The notes beneath the pieces are model-generated. The model searched no databases. It was given only the letters and a program-made list of their open reading frames with translations, and was not told the origin of the DNA. Source: an uncultured Verrucomicrobia subdivision 3 bacterium (GTDB taxonomy: Bacteria > Verrucomicrobiota > Verrucomicrobiia > Limisphaerales > UBA11358). Taken from it: a stretch of 46,854 bases of DNA. Made by a program: the position numbers and the translations under genes. Within the stretch, counting starts at the first letter, position 1; every line of letters begins with the position of its first letter. Where the stretch lies: NCBI GenBank assembly GCA_903944085.1, contig CAJAQO010000316.1, positions 1-46,854 on the forward strand. Direction: 5' to 3'. This document shows, piece after piece, positions 1-6,496 of this stretch.

Positions 1-1
1 T

Positions 2-388
2 GAAACACGGATGGCTTGGGAGCTTTGGGATCAAATTGATTTTCTCCGCCGGGGCGAAAACAGTCTTCGTCCCGTCCGAATCGGATTTGATTTTCTCCAG
101 CCAGAGGCCCAGACATTGCAGCCGCTCACCAGAGCGAACCACCGCGAATGGTGGAAAGTTGGGGAGAAATTATTTATCAAAACTTTGGGTGAAGATTTTG
201 AAAACCGGAAAAGTTTTGCGCATTATTGGAAAAACGCTGCATACAAGGACGAACCAAACGCCCGTGCTTTGATTCGTCGGGACATTAAGAAAAAGCTCCG
301 GCAAGGTTTCCACAGCATTGCGGCCAAAACGTCAGCCGTAAGAAAACCCATTGCGATTCAAAATGAAAAAGCCAAAGTCAAAAAATAA
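2..388 (+). CDS. Unknown protein, C-terminal part (5' end outside window)
   Basis: The reading frame is open back to the window edge, so the visible ATG at 11 is probably internal and the gene is partial. The last ~80 residues match the C-terminus of the protein at 536-1249: a shared pattern of Glu-Trp-Trp-Lys, then Gly-Glu-x-hydrophobic-Phe-Ile, Asp-Phe-Glu-Asn, Tyr-Trp-Lys, an Ala-rich Arg/Lys helix, and a Ser-Ile-Ala end with Ser-Ala-Val. The two are therefore tandem members of one family. I do not recognise the family and propose no function. The basic, helical C-terminus would suit nucleic acid or protein binding, but that is speculation. Confidence 0.6.
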   Translation, partial: ETRMAWELWDQIDFLRRGENSLRPVRIGFDFLQPEAQTLQPLTRANHREWWKVGEKLFIKTLGEDFENRKSFAHYWKNAAYKDEPNARALIRRDIKKKLRQGFHSIAAKTSAVRKPIAIQNEKAKVKK

Positions 389-500
389 GACCGCGCCGTG
401 GCACACGTTCCCGCCAAACATTAAGGAATGGACTGACGAAGACCACGCGCTCGGCTGGCTGGTGCATTTACCCCGCGATCTTCTTCGCAACCACATCTGA
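363..500 (+). CDS. Small unknown protein (45 aa) overlapping the preceding gene
   Basis: An ATG at 363 lies inside the 3' end of the preceding gene (stop at 386-388) in another frame and opens 45 codons to a TGA at 498-500. The product starts with a Lys-rich stretch, then a Trp/Pro/His-containing part with two acidic residues pairs and a C-terminal Leu/Arg segment. The 26-nt overlap is typical of translational coupling. No homology is recognised. Its length alone is weak evidence; position between two related genes and sensible composition are the reasons for listing it. Confidence 0.35.
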   Translation: MKKPKSKNKTAPWHTFPPNIKEWTDEDHALGWLVHLPRDLLRNHI

Positions 501-535
501 ACATTTTTCCCTTCCCGGCATTTTATGTTCCATCA

Positions 536-1249
536 ATGGAACGGTTCTTCAAGTGGTTTGGCGGTGAAATTTCAGAAAAGGAAAATCAAGATGCAGCCAA
601 TAGACTTTATTACTTGGCTCTGCTGTCCGTGAGAAATTTGCTGGCGGCATGTGAGGCCAGACCCGATCTCTACCGGCCAATTGCAAAACATCAATTATAT
701 TGGCCCAGCATGACAGGCTGGGGTGCGGATGTTGAGCGGACGAATAAGGAATTGATGGCTGCCCTGAATCTGGGTGAGGCCGCGCCATTGAATACCGCCC
801 GGCATGGTCGCAAGTCATTCTCAATTTTAGAAAACACCGCAACCGGCATAGCCTGCAAACTTTGGGGCGCGGTCGAGTTTTACCGCCGCGATGCCCTTGA
901 TGAGATGGACGTTTTGGGCGGCGATCCTGTCTGTTCGTTAATCATGCCTTGTTGGCCTGGGTTTGGTGATGCTCGCAAATTGGGTTTAACCGATGAACAG
1001 ATTAAAAAACTCTGGACGCTTCAACCGCTGTCACGCCTAAACTTTTTGGAATGGTGGAAGTTGGGCGAACCGATTTTTATCCACCTTTACGGAAAAGATT
1101 TTGAGAACCACAAAGAATTTTCCGGCTACTGGAAAAGTCCGGCTTTCAAGCACGATCCGAAAGCTAGGGCGCAAATCAGGAGTTTGATAAAAAAACAAAT
1201 CAAGCAAGCCTTCCGCAGCATCGCCCCAAAATCTTCCGCCGTGGAATAA
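536..1249 (+). CDS. Unknown protein, paralogue of the gene at the window start
   Basis: This encodes 237 aa with no signal peptide and no membrane segment. The N-terminal two thirds is mixed alpha/beta in composition with several Trp residues. The C-terminal ~80 residues repeat the pattern of the upstream protein (Leu-Glu-Trp-Trp-Lys, Phe-Glu-Asn, Tyr-Trp-Lys, an Arg/Lys-rich helix, Ser-Ile-Ala-Pro-Lys-Ser-Ser). Comparison suggests the upstream truncated gene shares more than the tail, because a Leu-Trp ... Phe-x-Arg-Arg motif precedes it in both. Function unknown. The ATG at 536 is the first in frame after the short ORF ending at 500. The gene lies in a patch with a small DNA-binding protein and transposase debris, so lineage-specific or mobile origin is plausible. 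Confidence 0.65.
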   Translation: MERFFKWFGGEISEKENQDAANRLYYLALLSVRNLLAACEARPDLYRPIAKHQLYWPSMTGWGADVERTNKELMAALNLGEAAPLNTARHGRKSFSILENTATGIACKLWGAVEFYRRDALDEMDVLGGDPVCSLIMPCWPGFGDARKLGLTDEQIKKLWTLQPLSRLNFLEWWKLGEPIFIHLYGKDFENHKEFSGYWKSPAFKHDPKARAQIRSLIKKQIKQAFRSIAPKSSAVE

Positions 1250-1297
1250 ATCGCGGCCTGTTATACCCCATGAAGTTTTTTTAGGTCGGCCTAAAGT

Positions 1298-1349
1298 TAT
1301 CAACGTGCAGGTCAACGCAGTTAAACCAGTTGACTCTGCATAGTTGATA
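1298..1349. promoter_or_regulatory. Long imperfect inverted repeat just before the HTH gene
   Basis: The left arm at 1298-1316 (TATCAAC, TGCAG, GTCAAC blocks) is mirrored by the right arm at 1329-1349 (GTTGAC, CTGCA, GTTGATA). The arms pair over three blocks separated by one or two extra bases, around a 12-nt centre. It ends 2 nt before the ATG at 1352, so it covers the ribosome binding region. A shorter palindrome, TTTAGG-N4-CCTAAA, sits just upstream at 1280-1295. Autoregulatory operator, recombination site or RNA hairpin are all possible. Confidence 0.5.
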
Positions 1350-1351
1350 CC

Positions 1352-1585
1352 ATGAGTGAATTAACACCACAGACCGAGAAACAAAGCCCACTGGCGACAC
1401 GCTTCGTTGATGCAGAAAAGCTGCTCGAAATCCTTTTCGATGAAGCCAGCCGCCCCAGCCTCCGCTGGATTCGGGACCAACAAAAAGCCAGGCGGTTGCC
1501 TTTTGCAAAAATTGGCCGTTTAGTTTTTTTTGATCCCGTTGCTTGCAAAGCCGCACTCGACGCCAAATCTGTCGGACGAAAATAA
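1352..1585 (+). CDS. Small helix-turn-helix DNA-binding protein (excisionase/MerR-like)
   Basis: This encodes 77 aa. The C-terminal half carries the pattern of short MerR/excisionase-like winged-helix domains: a Ser-Leu-Arg-Trp-Ile-Arg helix, a basic stretch ending Leu-Pro-x-x-Lys-Ile-Gly-Arg-Leu-Val-x-Phe (the wing), then Asp-Pro-x-Ala-Cys-x-x-Ala-Leu as the last helix. Proteins of this kind serve as recombination directionality factors or local repressors. The long palindrome directly before the start codon is an obvious candidate binding site. No integrase gene lies beside it apart from transposase fragments. The call is by motif only. Confidence 0.6.
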   Translation: MSELTPQTEKQSPLATRFVDAEKLLEILFDEASRPSLRWIRDQQKARRLPFAKIGRLVFFDPVACKAALDAKSVGRK

Positions 1586-1593
1586 TTTCACCG

Positions 1594-1791
1594 CTATCTT
1601 ACCTTCACGGAGATCAACGGATGAAAATTCCCGCTGTAGATCGCGCTGGCCCGAATCCGCTCGCCGTTTTGAGTTGACAGGCGAAACGTGCTGACGCGGT
1701 CTATTCGCAGACCGAATGGACGGCCCTTTGCGAACATCTTCACAACGAAAACGATGGGTTTGCCACGAAAATCCGGACACTTGTATAGCGG
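1594..1791 (-). pseudogene. 3' fragment of an unknown gene, cut by the transposase segment
   Basis: On the minus strand a frame with protein-like composition runs from about 1791 to a TAG at 1594-1596. It has Cys-Pro-Asp-Phe-Arg-Gly-Lys, then alternating hydrophobic residues and a tail with Ile-Tyr-Ser-Gly-Asn-Phe-His-Pro. It lacks a convincing start: the first ATG (1737) and GTG (1743) leave fewer than 50 codons, and the frame runs into a stop at the edge of the transposase segment. I read it as the surviving end of a gene disrupted by the insertion. Composition is the only evidence, so chance is a real alternative. Confidence 0.3.
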
Positions 1792-1801
1792 AGATCATTA
1801 G

Positions 1802-2398
1802 TTAGTTGTTTTGGTTTTCGAAGTCAATGGGGGAACGATAGCCGAGGGCGCTGTGAAGGCGTTGGCGGTTGTAAAACACTTCAATAAAATCGAAGCTGGC
1901 TTGGCGGACTTCGGCACGGGTTTGGAAGTGGCGACGGTAGATTAATTCGTGTTTGAGGGTGCTCCAAAAGGATTCCATGGTGGCATTGTCGTAACAGTTG
2001 GCTTTGCGGCTCATGGAGGCGATGGCCTGCGCGTGCTGGAGGGCGTGGCGATAGTCGAGACTGGCATACTGAACGCCGCGATCCGAATGAAAGATCAGGC
2101 CTGCGGGCGGCTGACGCTGAGTTACCGCCATGCCCCAAGCCGCGAGGATCAAAGCGGTATTGATGTGTTCGCTCATGGCCCAGCCGGTCAGGCGGCGGCT
2201 GTAAAGGTCGAGGATGCCCGCCAGATAAAGCCAGCCTTCCTCGGTGGCGATATAAGTGATGTCCCCGAGCCAGATTTGGTTGGGGGCTGTGGGCACCGGC
2301 AGCGCCGGCAGGCGATTGGGGGCGATGGGCTGATCATGGTGGCTCCCGGCGGAATCGCAGGTGTTTGCGTTCCTCCAGCGTCGTTCCCGGTGCCTCCG
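1802..2398 (-). pseudogene. IS3-family transposase OrfB, 5'-truncated
   Basis: The reading from the GTG at 2296 gives 164 aa of the rve/DDE integrase core of IS3-family OrfB. Seen residues are Asp12 (Gly-Asp-Ile-Thr-Tyr-Ile), Asp72 (His-Ser-Asp-Arg-Gly-x-Gln-Tyr) and Glu108 (Met-Glu-Ser-Phe-Trp), with the family's 35-residue spacing between the last two, followed by Thr-Leu-Lys-x-Glu and the usual Tyr-Asn-x-x-Arg ... Gly-Tyr-x-Ser-Pro ending. The frame extends upstream through a recognisable linker (His-Asp-Gln-Pro-Ile-Ala-Pro-Asn-Arg-Leu) to a stop at 2399. The N-terminal helix-turn-helix of OrfB and all of OrfA are missing, so the element should be immobile by itself. I could not identify paired terminal inverted repeats. 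Confidence 0.8.
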
Positions 2399-2579
2399 TC
2401 ATGCTTCCCGGCTCGTCCGACGTGGATCCCGCGCCGTCTGTAAGGGTTCCACTTTGAAGTCACCGGAATCCGCGCTGCCCCATCGGGGTTCCGTTTTGAT
2501 CCGTTGCGGTGCCATCAGGTTCCGTCGGCGTTCCCATGGGATTTTGCCGGAATCCGCCTTCCGGGCCGGCGCTTCCCGC

Positions 2580-3719
2580 TCACGCCTTGGCGGCGTGCAT
2601 CTCGGCGTGAACTTTCGCCACGCCTTTGACCAGTGCTTCCCAATCCGCCTCGGTGGTCTCCCAGCCGGCGCTGAAACGCACGGCGCGCACGGCGTGGATG
2701 GATTTATAACCCATCGCCGAGAGCACATGCGATGGCTCTTCTTTGCCGGTGGTGCAAGCGGAACCGGTGCTGACGGCGAAGCCGGCCTTGTCCAGGCGGA
2801 TGACCCATTGCAGCTTGCGGTCGCCTTCGGGCATGAGTGCGGAAACGGTGTTCCACAAACGCGGCACATTCGCGCCGAGGATGCTCGCGCCGGGCAAAGT
2901 GCGCAGCAATTCGCGCTCAAAATTATCGCGCCACACGCCGCGCAATAAATGCTGGCTGTGTGAAATCTGCTTTTCGCGCACGTCCAGCGCGGCCAGCATC
3001 GCCGCGATGATCGCGACGTTTTCCGTGCCTGCGCGCCGCCCGCCCTCCTGTTTGCCGCCGTGGAGCAGGGGAGTGATGGCTTTGCGATGCGGGATTTTTA
3101 AAAAGCCCACGCCGCGCGGGCCGCCGAATTTGTGCGCCGCGCCGCTGACGAAATCACATTCGCCCAATCCCTTCAACGGCATCTTGCCGATGAACTGCAC
3201 CGCGTCGGTGAAGAATGGAACCTCGTAAGCCTTGCAAATCGCGTGGATTTCGCGCCACGGCTGAATGACGCCGGTCTCGTTGTTCGCGGCCATCACGCCG
3301 ACGAGGCCGGGGCGTTTGTCGGCCATTTCGGAAGTGATCCAATCCATGTCCACCACGCCATCACGCGTGACGGGAATCCATTTCGCGCGCTTCCCAAAAT
3401 AATGTTTCGCCGAATCGTGGACGCAAGGATGCTCGATGGCGGAAATCCAGATCTCATCTTTTTCGCCGAGCGTTTTGGAGAAATGGTGCGTGACCATGTT
3501 GTTCGCCTCGGTCGCGCCGCTCGTCCAGATGATGTCCAGCGGATGACAGCCGAGAAACGCCGCGAGCTTTTCGCGCGCGTCGGCCAGCGCGATGCTCGCG
3601 CGCGTGCCGGCCTGATGCATGGACGACGGATTGCCGCCGATCTTCTCGGTGACGTTGAGCCAGGCTTCGCGCGCCTCGCGCATCACGGGCGCGGTGGCGT
3701 TGTAATCGAAGTAAATCAT
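2580..3719 (-). CDS. Cysteine desulfurase (NifS/IscS family)
   Basis: A 379-aa PLP-dependent class V aminotransferase-fold enzyme that removes sulfur from cysteine to give alanine and an enzyme persulfide, the sulfur source for Fe-S clusters and thio-cofactors. Visible motifs are the N-terminal Tyr-Phe-Asp-Tyr-Asn-Ala-Thr-Ala, Thr-Ser-Gly-Ala-Thr-Glu-Ala-Asn near 70, Asn-Asn-Glu-Thr-Gly near 145, the PLP lysine at about Lys197 (Ala-His-Lys-Phe-Gly-Gly-Pro) and the catalytic Cys322 in Ser-Ala-Cys-Thr-Thr-Gly, followed by Pro-Ser-His-Val-Leu. Length matches the family. No IscU, SufB or tRNA-thiolation gene lies beside it, so its specific client cannot be named. ATG at 3719 fits the family N-terminus exactly. 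Confidence 0.93.
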   Translation of the reverse strand: MIYFDYNATAPVMREAREAWLNVTEKIGGNPSSMHQAGTRASIALADAREKLAAFLGCHPLDIIWTSGATEANNMVTHHFSKTLGEKDEIWISAIEHPCVHDSAKHYFGKRAKWIPVTRDGVVDMDWITSEMADKRPGLVGVMAANNETGVIQPWREIHAICKAYEVPFFTDAVQFIGKMPLKGLGECDFVSGAAHKFGGPRGVGFLKIPHRKAITPLLHGGKQEGGRRAGTENVAIIAAMLAALDVREKQISHSQHLLRGVWRDNFERELLRTLPGASILGANVPRLWNTVSALMPEGDRKLQWVIRLDKAGFAVSTGSACTTGKEEPSHVLSAMGYKSIHAVRAVRFSAGWETTEADWEALVKGVAKVHAEMHAAKA

Positions 3720-3780
3720 CGGCCTAATAGAATAATTAAGCGCGGGCGACTGGCGAGGATTTTAATCGTGACCGCAAAGG

Positions 3781-4893
3781 TTACGGCGCTTGCCGGATAC
3801 GGTAAAACTGCCGGTCGAAATTGGTCAGCGTGTGATCGGTCGTGGAGAACGAATTGCTCGAACTCCAGTTGGTGCTGAGGACATTCCAAGTGATGAGGTT
3901 GGTCGAGGTTTCCACAAAATTGGTCGTGCCGGACAAGACACCGGTGACGGTCAGGCAAAACGCGCCGTTGGTGTTGATTCGGGCGGAGCTGATCGTCAAT
4001 TGCCTGAACAAGTCGCTCAAGTCGGTGGCGTTCGCGGCGTCGCCGAGCCACGGTGACAGGCCGAAAATTTCCTGCATCGTCCGCAAAAGCGAACTGTGCG
4101 TGTAATAAATATTGTTGGTGTAACCGCCGCCGCGCGCCAGCGGCGAGAGGAGGATCATGCCAATCGGCCCGTCGCCGTCTTCACTTTCATCCCAGGTGAT
4201 GAACAACGCGCCATTGTTGGTGTAGGCGGCGGAATTGAGAATCTTGGGCACCTCGCTGGCGACCCAGGCATCCGTCTGCCGGACGGAATTATTTAGCGGC
4301 GCGCACGAGTCATGGCCGTCATCGCAGAGATTCGGCGTGATGAAATTGTAGCGCGCCACGGCATTGTTGGTGAGGTCTGACGCGAGTTCCAGATAAGGCC
4401 GGATGTGCGCCAGCCCGCATGGATCAAGCGGATTATTCGTGCCGGTCAGATCGTCAAAATACACAAACGGATTGTGCCGCGGCGTGTAACTGTTGGTGGA
4501 AGTCAGCGGCACCACGTCGCCCGCAATATCCTCCTGATAGCTTTTCCATGAAATGCCCGCGCGGATCAATTGCGCGGCCAGATGGTTGGTGGTGTGCTGA
4601 TGGTTGATGGCCGGATCGTTGTCATCTAAAATTCCAAAATTGGTTCCCGCCACCAGCCAGAGATAATTCGGCTCGCTCGGATGCAGGCCGGGCGGGTTGT
4701 AATATTGCCCGCAATACGACGCCAGCGGCAGCAACGCCCCGTTGATGAAAGGCGCATCCGCGCTGCCGGCGATGTCCTCCCAGTCGTGGTTTTCCAGCAG
4801 AATGACAAACACGGTTTGCACCGGCGGCAAATTCGCCGCGTGCACCGCTGCACAAAAGCCCGCTGCGATCAGCATGGCTCGAAGCTTTTTCAT
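3781..4893 (-). CDS. Secreted phosphoesterase (acid phosphatase/phospholipase C-like, PF04185 type)
   Basis: A 370-aa exported protein with a signal peptide of about 20 residues ending Ala-Val-His-Ala-Ala. The body follows the phosphoesterase family: Val-Ile-Leu-Leu-Glu-Asn-His-Asp-Trp near 30 (metal-binding Glu-Asn), Glu-Pro-Asn-Tyr near 73, an Ile-Thr-Pro-Asn-Leu-Cys-Asp-Asp-Gly-His-Asp motif, and Thr-Trp-Asp-Glu-Ser-Glu before the second metal site. The family hydrolyses phosphomonoesters or phospholipid headgroups outside the cytoplasm. After the catalytic part comes a ~75-residue C-terminal module that recurs in other exported proteins here (protease at 6497, giant protein at 33182) and ends Phe-Tyr-Arg-Ile. 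Substrate unknown. Confidence 0.85.
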   Translation of the reverse strand: MKKLRAMLIAAGFCAAVHAANLPPVQTVFVILLENHDWEDIAGSADAPFINGALLPLASYCGQYYNPPGLHPSEPNYLWLVAGTNFGILDDNDPAINHQHTTNHLAAQLIRAGISWKSYQEDIAGDVVPLTSTNSYTPRHNPFVYFDDLTGTNNPLDPCGLAHIRPYLELASDLTNNAVARYNFITPNLCDDGHDSCAPLNNSVRQTDAWVASEVPKILNSAAYTNNGALFITWDESEDGDGPIGMILLSPLARGGGYTNNIYYTHSSLLRTMQEIFGLSPWLGDAANATDLSDLFRQLTISSARINTNGAFCLTVTGVLSGTTNFVETSTNLITWNVLSTNWSSSNSFSTTDHTLTNFDRQFYRIRQAP

Positions 4894-4937
4894 GACTAAT
4901 CTACCTTACCGCGAAGCCCGCAGAAGTAAAGCCTGGT

Positions 4938-6197
4938 TCAGCCCGCAGCGCCGGCGGTCACTGCGTTCAACACTTTGCGATGCGCGCTGGTGAAGGCGAG
5001 CGCCTGCATCTGGGCCGGAGTTTTCCAGATGCCTTTCCTTTCGGCGGAATCTTTTTTAAACCGCACCACAAACGCTGCGAGCGTGATGCGATAGCGGGTG
5101 ATGGAATGTTTGACGGTGCACAGCGGCTGGATTTTCGCCGCTCCGGTTTTAAACCGGCGGCGGAACATTGCCTCCAGGGCGGGCCGGGCTGCCGCGCATT
5201 CCTCGTTGGGAAATTCCCACAACTGCGCGTTCACCACGCCGGCCGGCCTTTGCTGCACCAGAAATTTTCCGTCCTGCTCAATAACAAACGCGATGAAGTG
5301 TCGCGCCGTGGCGGCTTCGCGCTTGCCAAGATTGGGCCAATCATCCACGCGACCTGCCTTGAACGCCACGCACAACTTTTTTACCGGGCAAACCAGACAC
5401 TGCGGGCTGCGCGGTGTGCATACCAGCGCGCCGAGTTCCATCAACGACTGATTAAGAAAGGAGCAGGAAACCTTCTCACGCAAAGGCGCGGAGACCGCAA
5501 AGGCCGGAAGTTTTCTGCTTTGCGAACTTTGCGCCTTTGCGCGAAAAACCAGTTCCGTCGCCAGTTGCCAAAGCCGGTGGTTCGTCGGTTTATCCTTGGG
5601 ATTTTCGGCGATGCCAAAAATGCGCGTCAGCACGCGGATGACATTGCCGTCCAGAATCGGCAGCGGCTGGTTGAAGGCGATGCTGCCAATCGCGCCGGCG
5701 GTGTAACGGCCAATGCCCGGCAAGGCTAAAATCCCGTCAAAATTTTCCGGAAATTGTCCGCCGTGTTTTTCCACGATGACCTGCGCGGCTTTCTGCAAAT
5801 TGCGGACGCGGGTGTAATAACCCAGACCTTCCCAGAGTTTGTGAATTTTTTCGGAAGGTGCTTGCGCGGCGGCTTCAATCGTCGGCAGTTCTTTCATCCA
5901 GCGATTCCAAAATGGAATCACCGTTTTCACCTGCGTCTGCTGTAGCATGATCTCGCTCACCCAAATCGCGTAAGGATCGCGCGTCCGCCGCCACGGCAGA
6001 TCGCGGGCATTCGCGGCGAACCAGTCCAGCAACGCGGCGACGAGTTTTGAATTTTTAGTTTTTATTTTTGAGTTTAAAAATTTGCCGAACGGCGAAATAC
6101 ACGAAATCCCCAAAAAGGAAATGAAGAAATCTGCGCCCGGAAAAATAAACCGTTTTCCGTTGCCGAATGGCTTCCTGCCGTGGCCGAAGGAATTCAT
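4938..6197 (-). CDS. mutY: A/G-specific adenine glycosylase MutY with in-frame repeat insertion
   Basis: MutY removes adenine mispaired with 8-oxoguanine or guanine. Seen are the catalytic Glu82 (Ser-Glu-Ile-Met-Leu-Gln-Gln-Thr), a helix-hairpin-helix ending Leu-Pro-Gly-Ile-Gly-Arg-Tyr-Thr-Ala (about 158-167), catalytic Asp183, and the [4Fe-4S] pattern Cys260-X6-Cys267-X2-Cys270-X5-Cys276. A C-terminal NUDIX-like 8-oxoG recognition domain follows. Two oddities. Residues ~219-245 are encoded by a palindromic repeat (5475-5545) inserted in frame between the catalytic Asp and the cluster. The first ~50 residues before the family's natural start (near Leu-Leu-Asp-Trp-Phe) have no family counterpart and look repeat-derived, so the start may be a nearby TTG. 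Confidence 0.9.
   Translation of the reverse strand: MNSFGHGRKPFGNGKRFIFPGADFFISFLGISCISPFGKFLNSKIKTKNSKLVAALLDWFAANARDLPWRRTRDPYAIWVSEIMLQQTQVKTVIPFWNRWMKELPTIEAAAQAPSEKIHKLWEGLGYYTRVRNLQKAAQVIVEKHGGQFPENFDGILALPGIGRYTAGAIGSIAFNQPLPILDGNVIRVLTRIFGIAENPKDKPTNHRLWQLATELVFRAKAQSSQSRKLPAFAVSAPLREKVSCSFLNQSLMELGALVCTPRSPQCLVCPVKKLCVAFKAGRVDDWPNLGKREAATARHFIAFVIEQDGKFLVQQRPAGVVNAQLWEFPNEECAAARPALEAMFRRRFKTGAAKIQPLCTVKHSITRYRITLAAFVVRFKKDSAERKGIWKTPAQMQALAFTSAHRKVLNAVTAGAAG
5475..5545. repeat. Palindromic interspersed repeat inside mutY
   Basis: Two nested inverted repeats: CGCAAAGGCGC (5479-5489) with GCGCCTTTGCG (5531-5541), both perfect, and inside them CGCAAAG (5496-5502) with CTTTGCG (5518-5524). 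I recognise this CGCAAAG/CTTTGCG pattern as a repeat scattered between genes in several bacterial phyla. A degenerate half copy is at 16143-16172 upstream of RNase HIII. Here it sits inside a coding frame without breaking it. Confidence 0.7.
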
Positions 6198-6496
6198 TCA
6201 GTGTCCGCGCGACGTCCTTCCGCCATTGCGCGACGCCGTGCAACCATTAGTGTGGCCCGGTTGAAACTGGCCCGGTGTTTAGGTGGTTATGGTTAATGAT
6301 TGTGTCAACGATTGTTGACAGAAAGTGGCTGGCGACCATACTTGGCGCTTCTTCACGGCGGGAAAGCGGCAGAGTTCAGGGTTGGAAACGGTATCCTTTG
6401 TCTCGGTGGCTTGCGTTTTCATTCCACCCAGATAGAAACACTGGTAAAAATCCAGCGTTGCAATTTTTGCCGTGAAATTTCAGGGTTAGCTGGGCT
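6198..6496. other. Intergenic region, no gene seen
   Basis: No supported coding region lies between mutY and the protease gene. The part next to mutY (6050-6130) is A/T-rich with iterated TCAAAA/AAAACT words and a stretch resembling dispersed non-coding repeats, which also makes the mutY start doubtful. I could not identify a clear promoter or terminator. Confidence 0.4.

Noticed and set aside
1755-1779. A TGTCCGG-containing stretch resembling an IS3-family end
   Set aside because: No matching inverted copy was found at the other side of the transposase fragment, and the stretch also reads in frame with the adjacent gene stump.
2399-2579. Possible OrfA of the IS3 element between the transposase and the cysteine desulfurase
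   Set aside because: All frames were read. Short Arg/Pro-rich stretches appear, but none matches the helix-turn-helix of OrfA, and stops break them.
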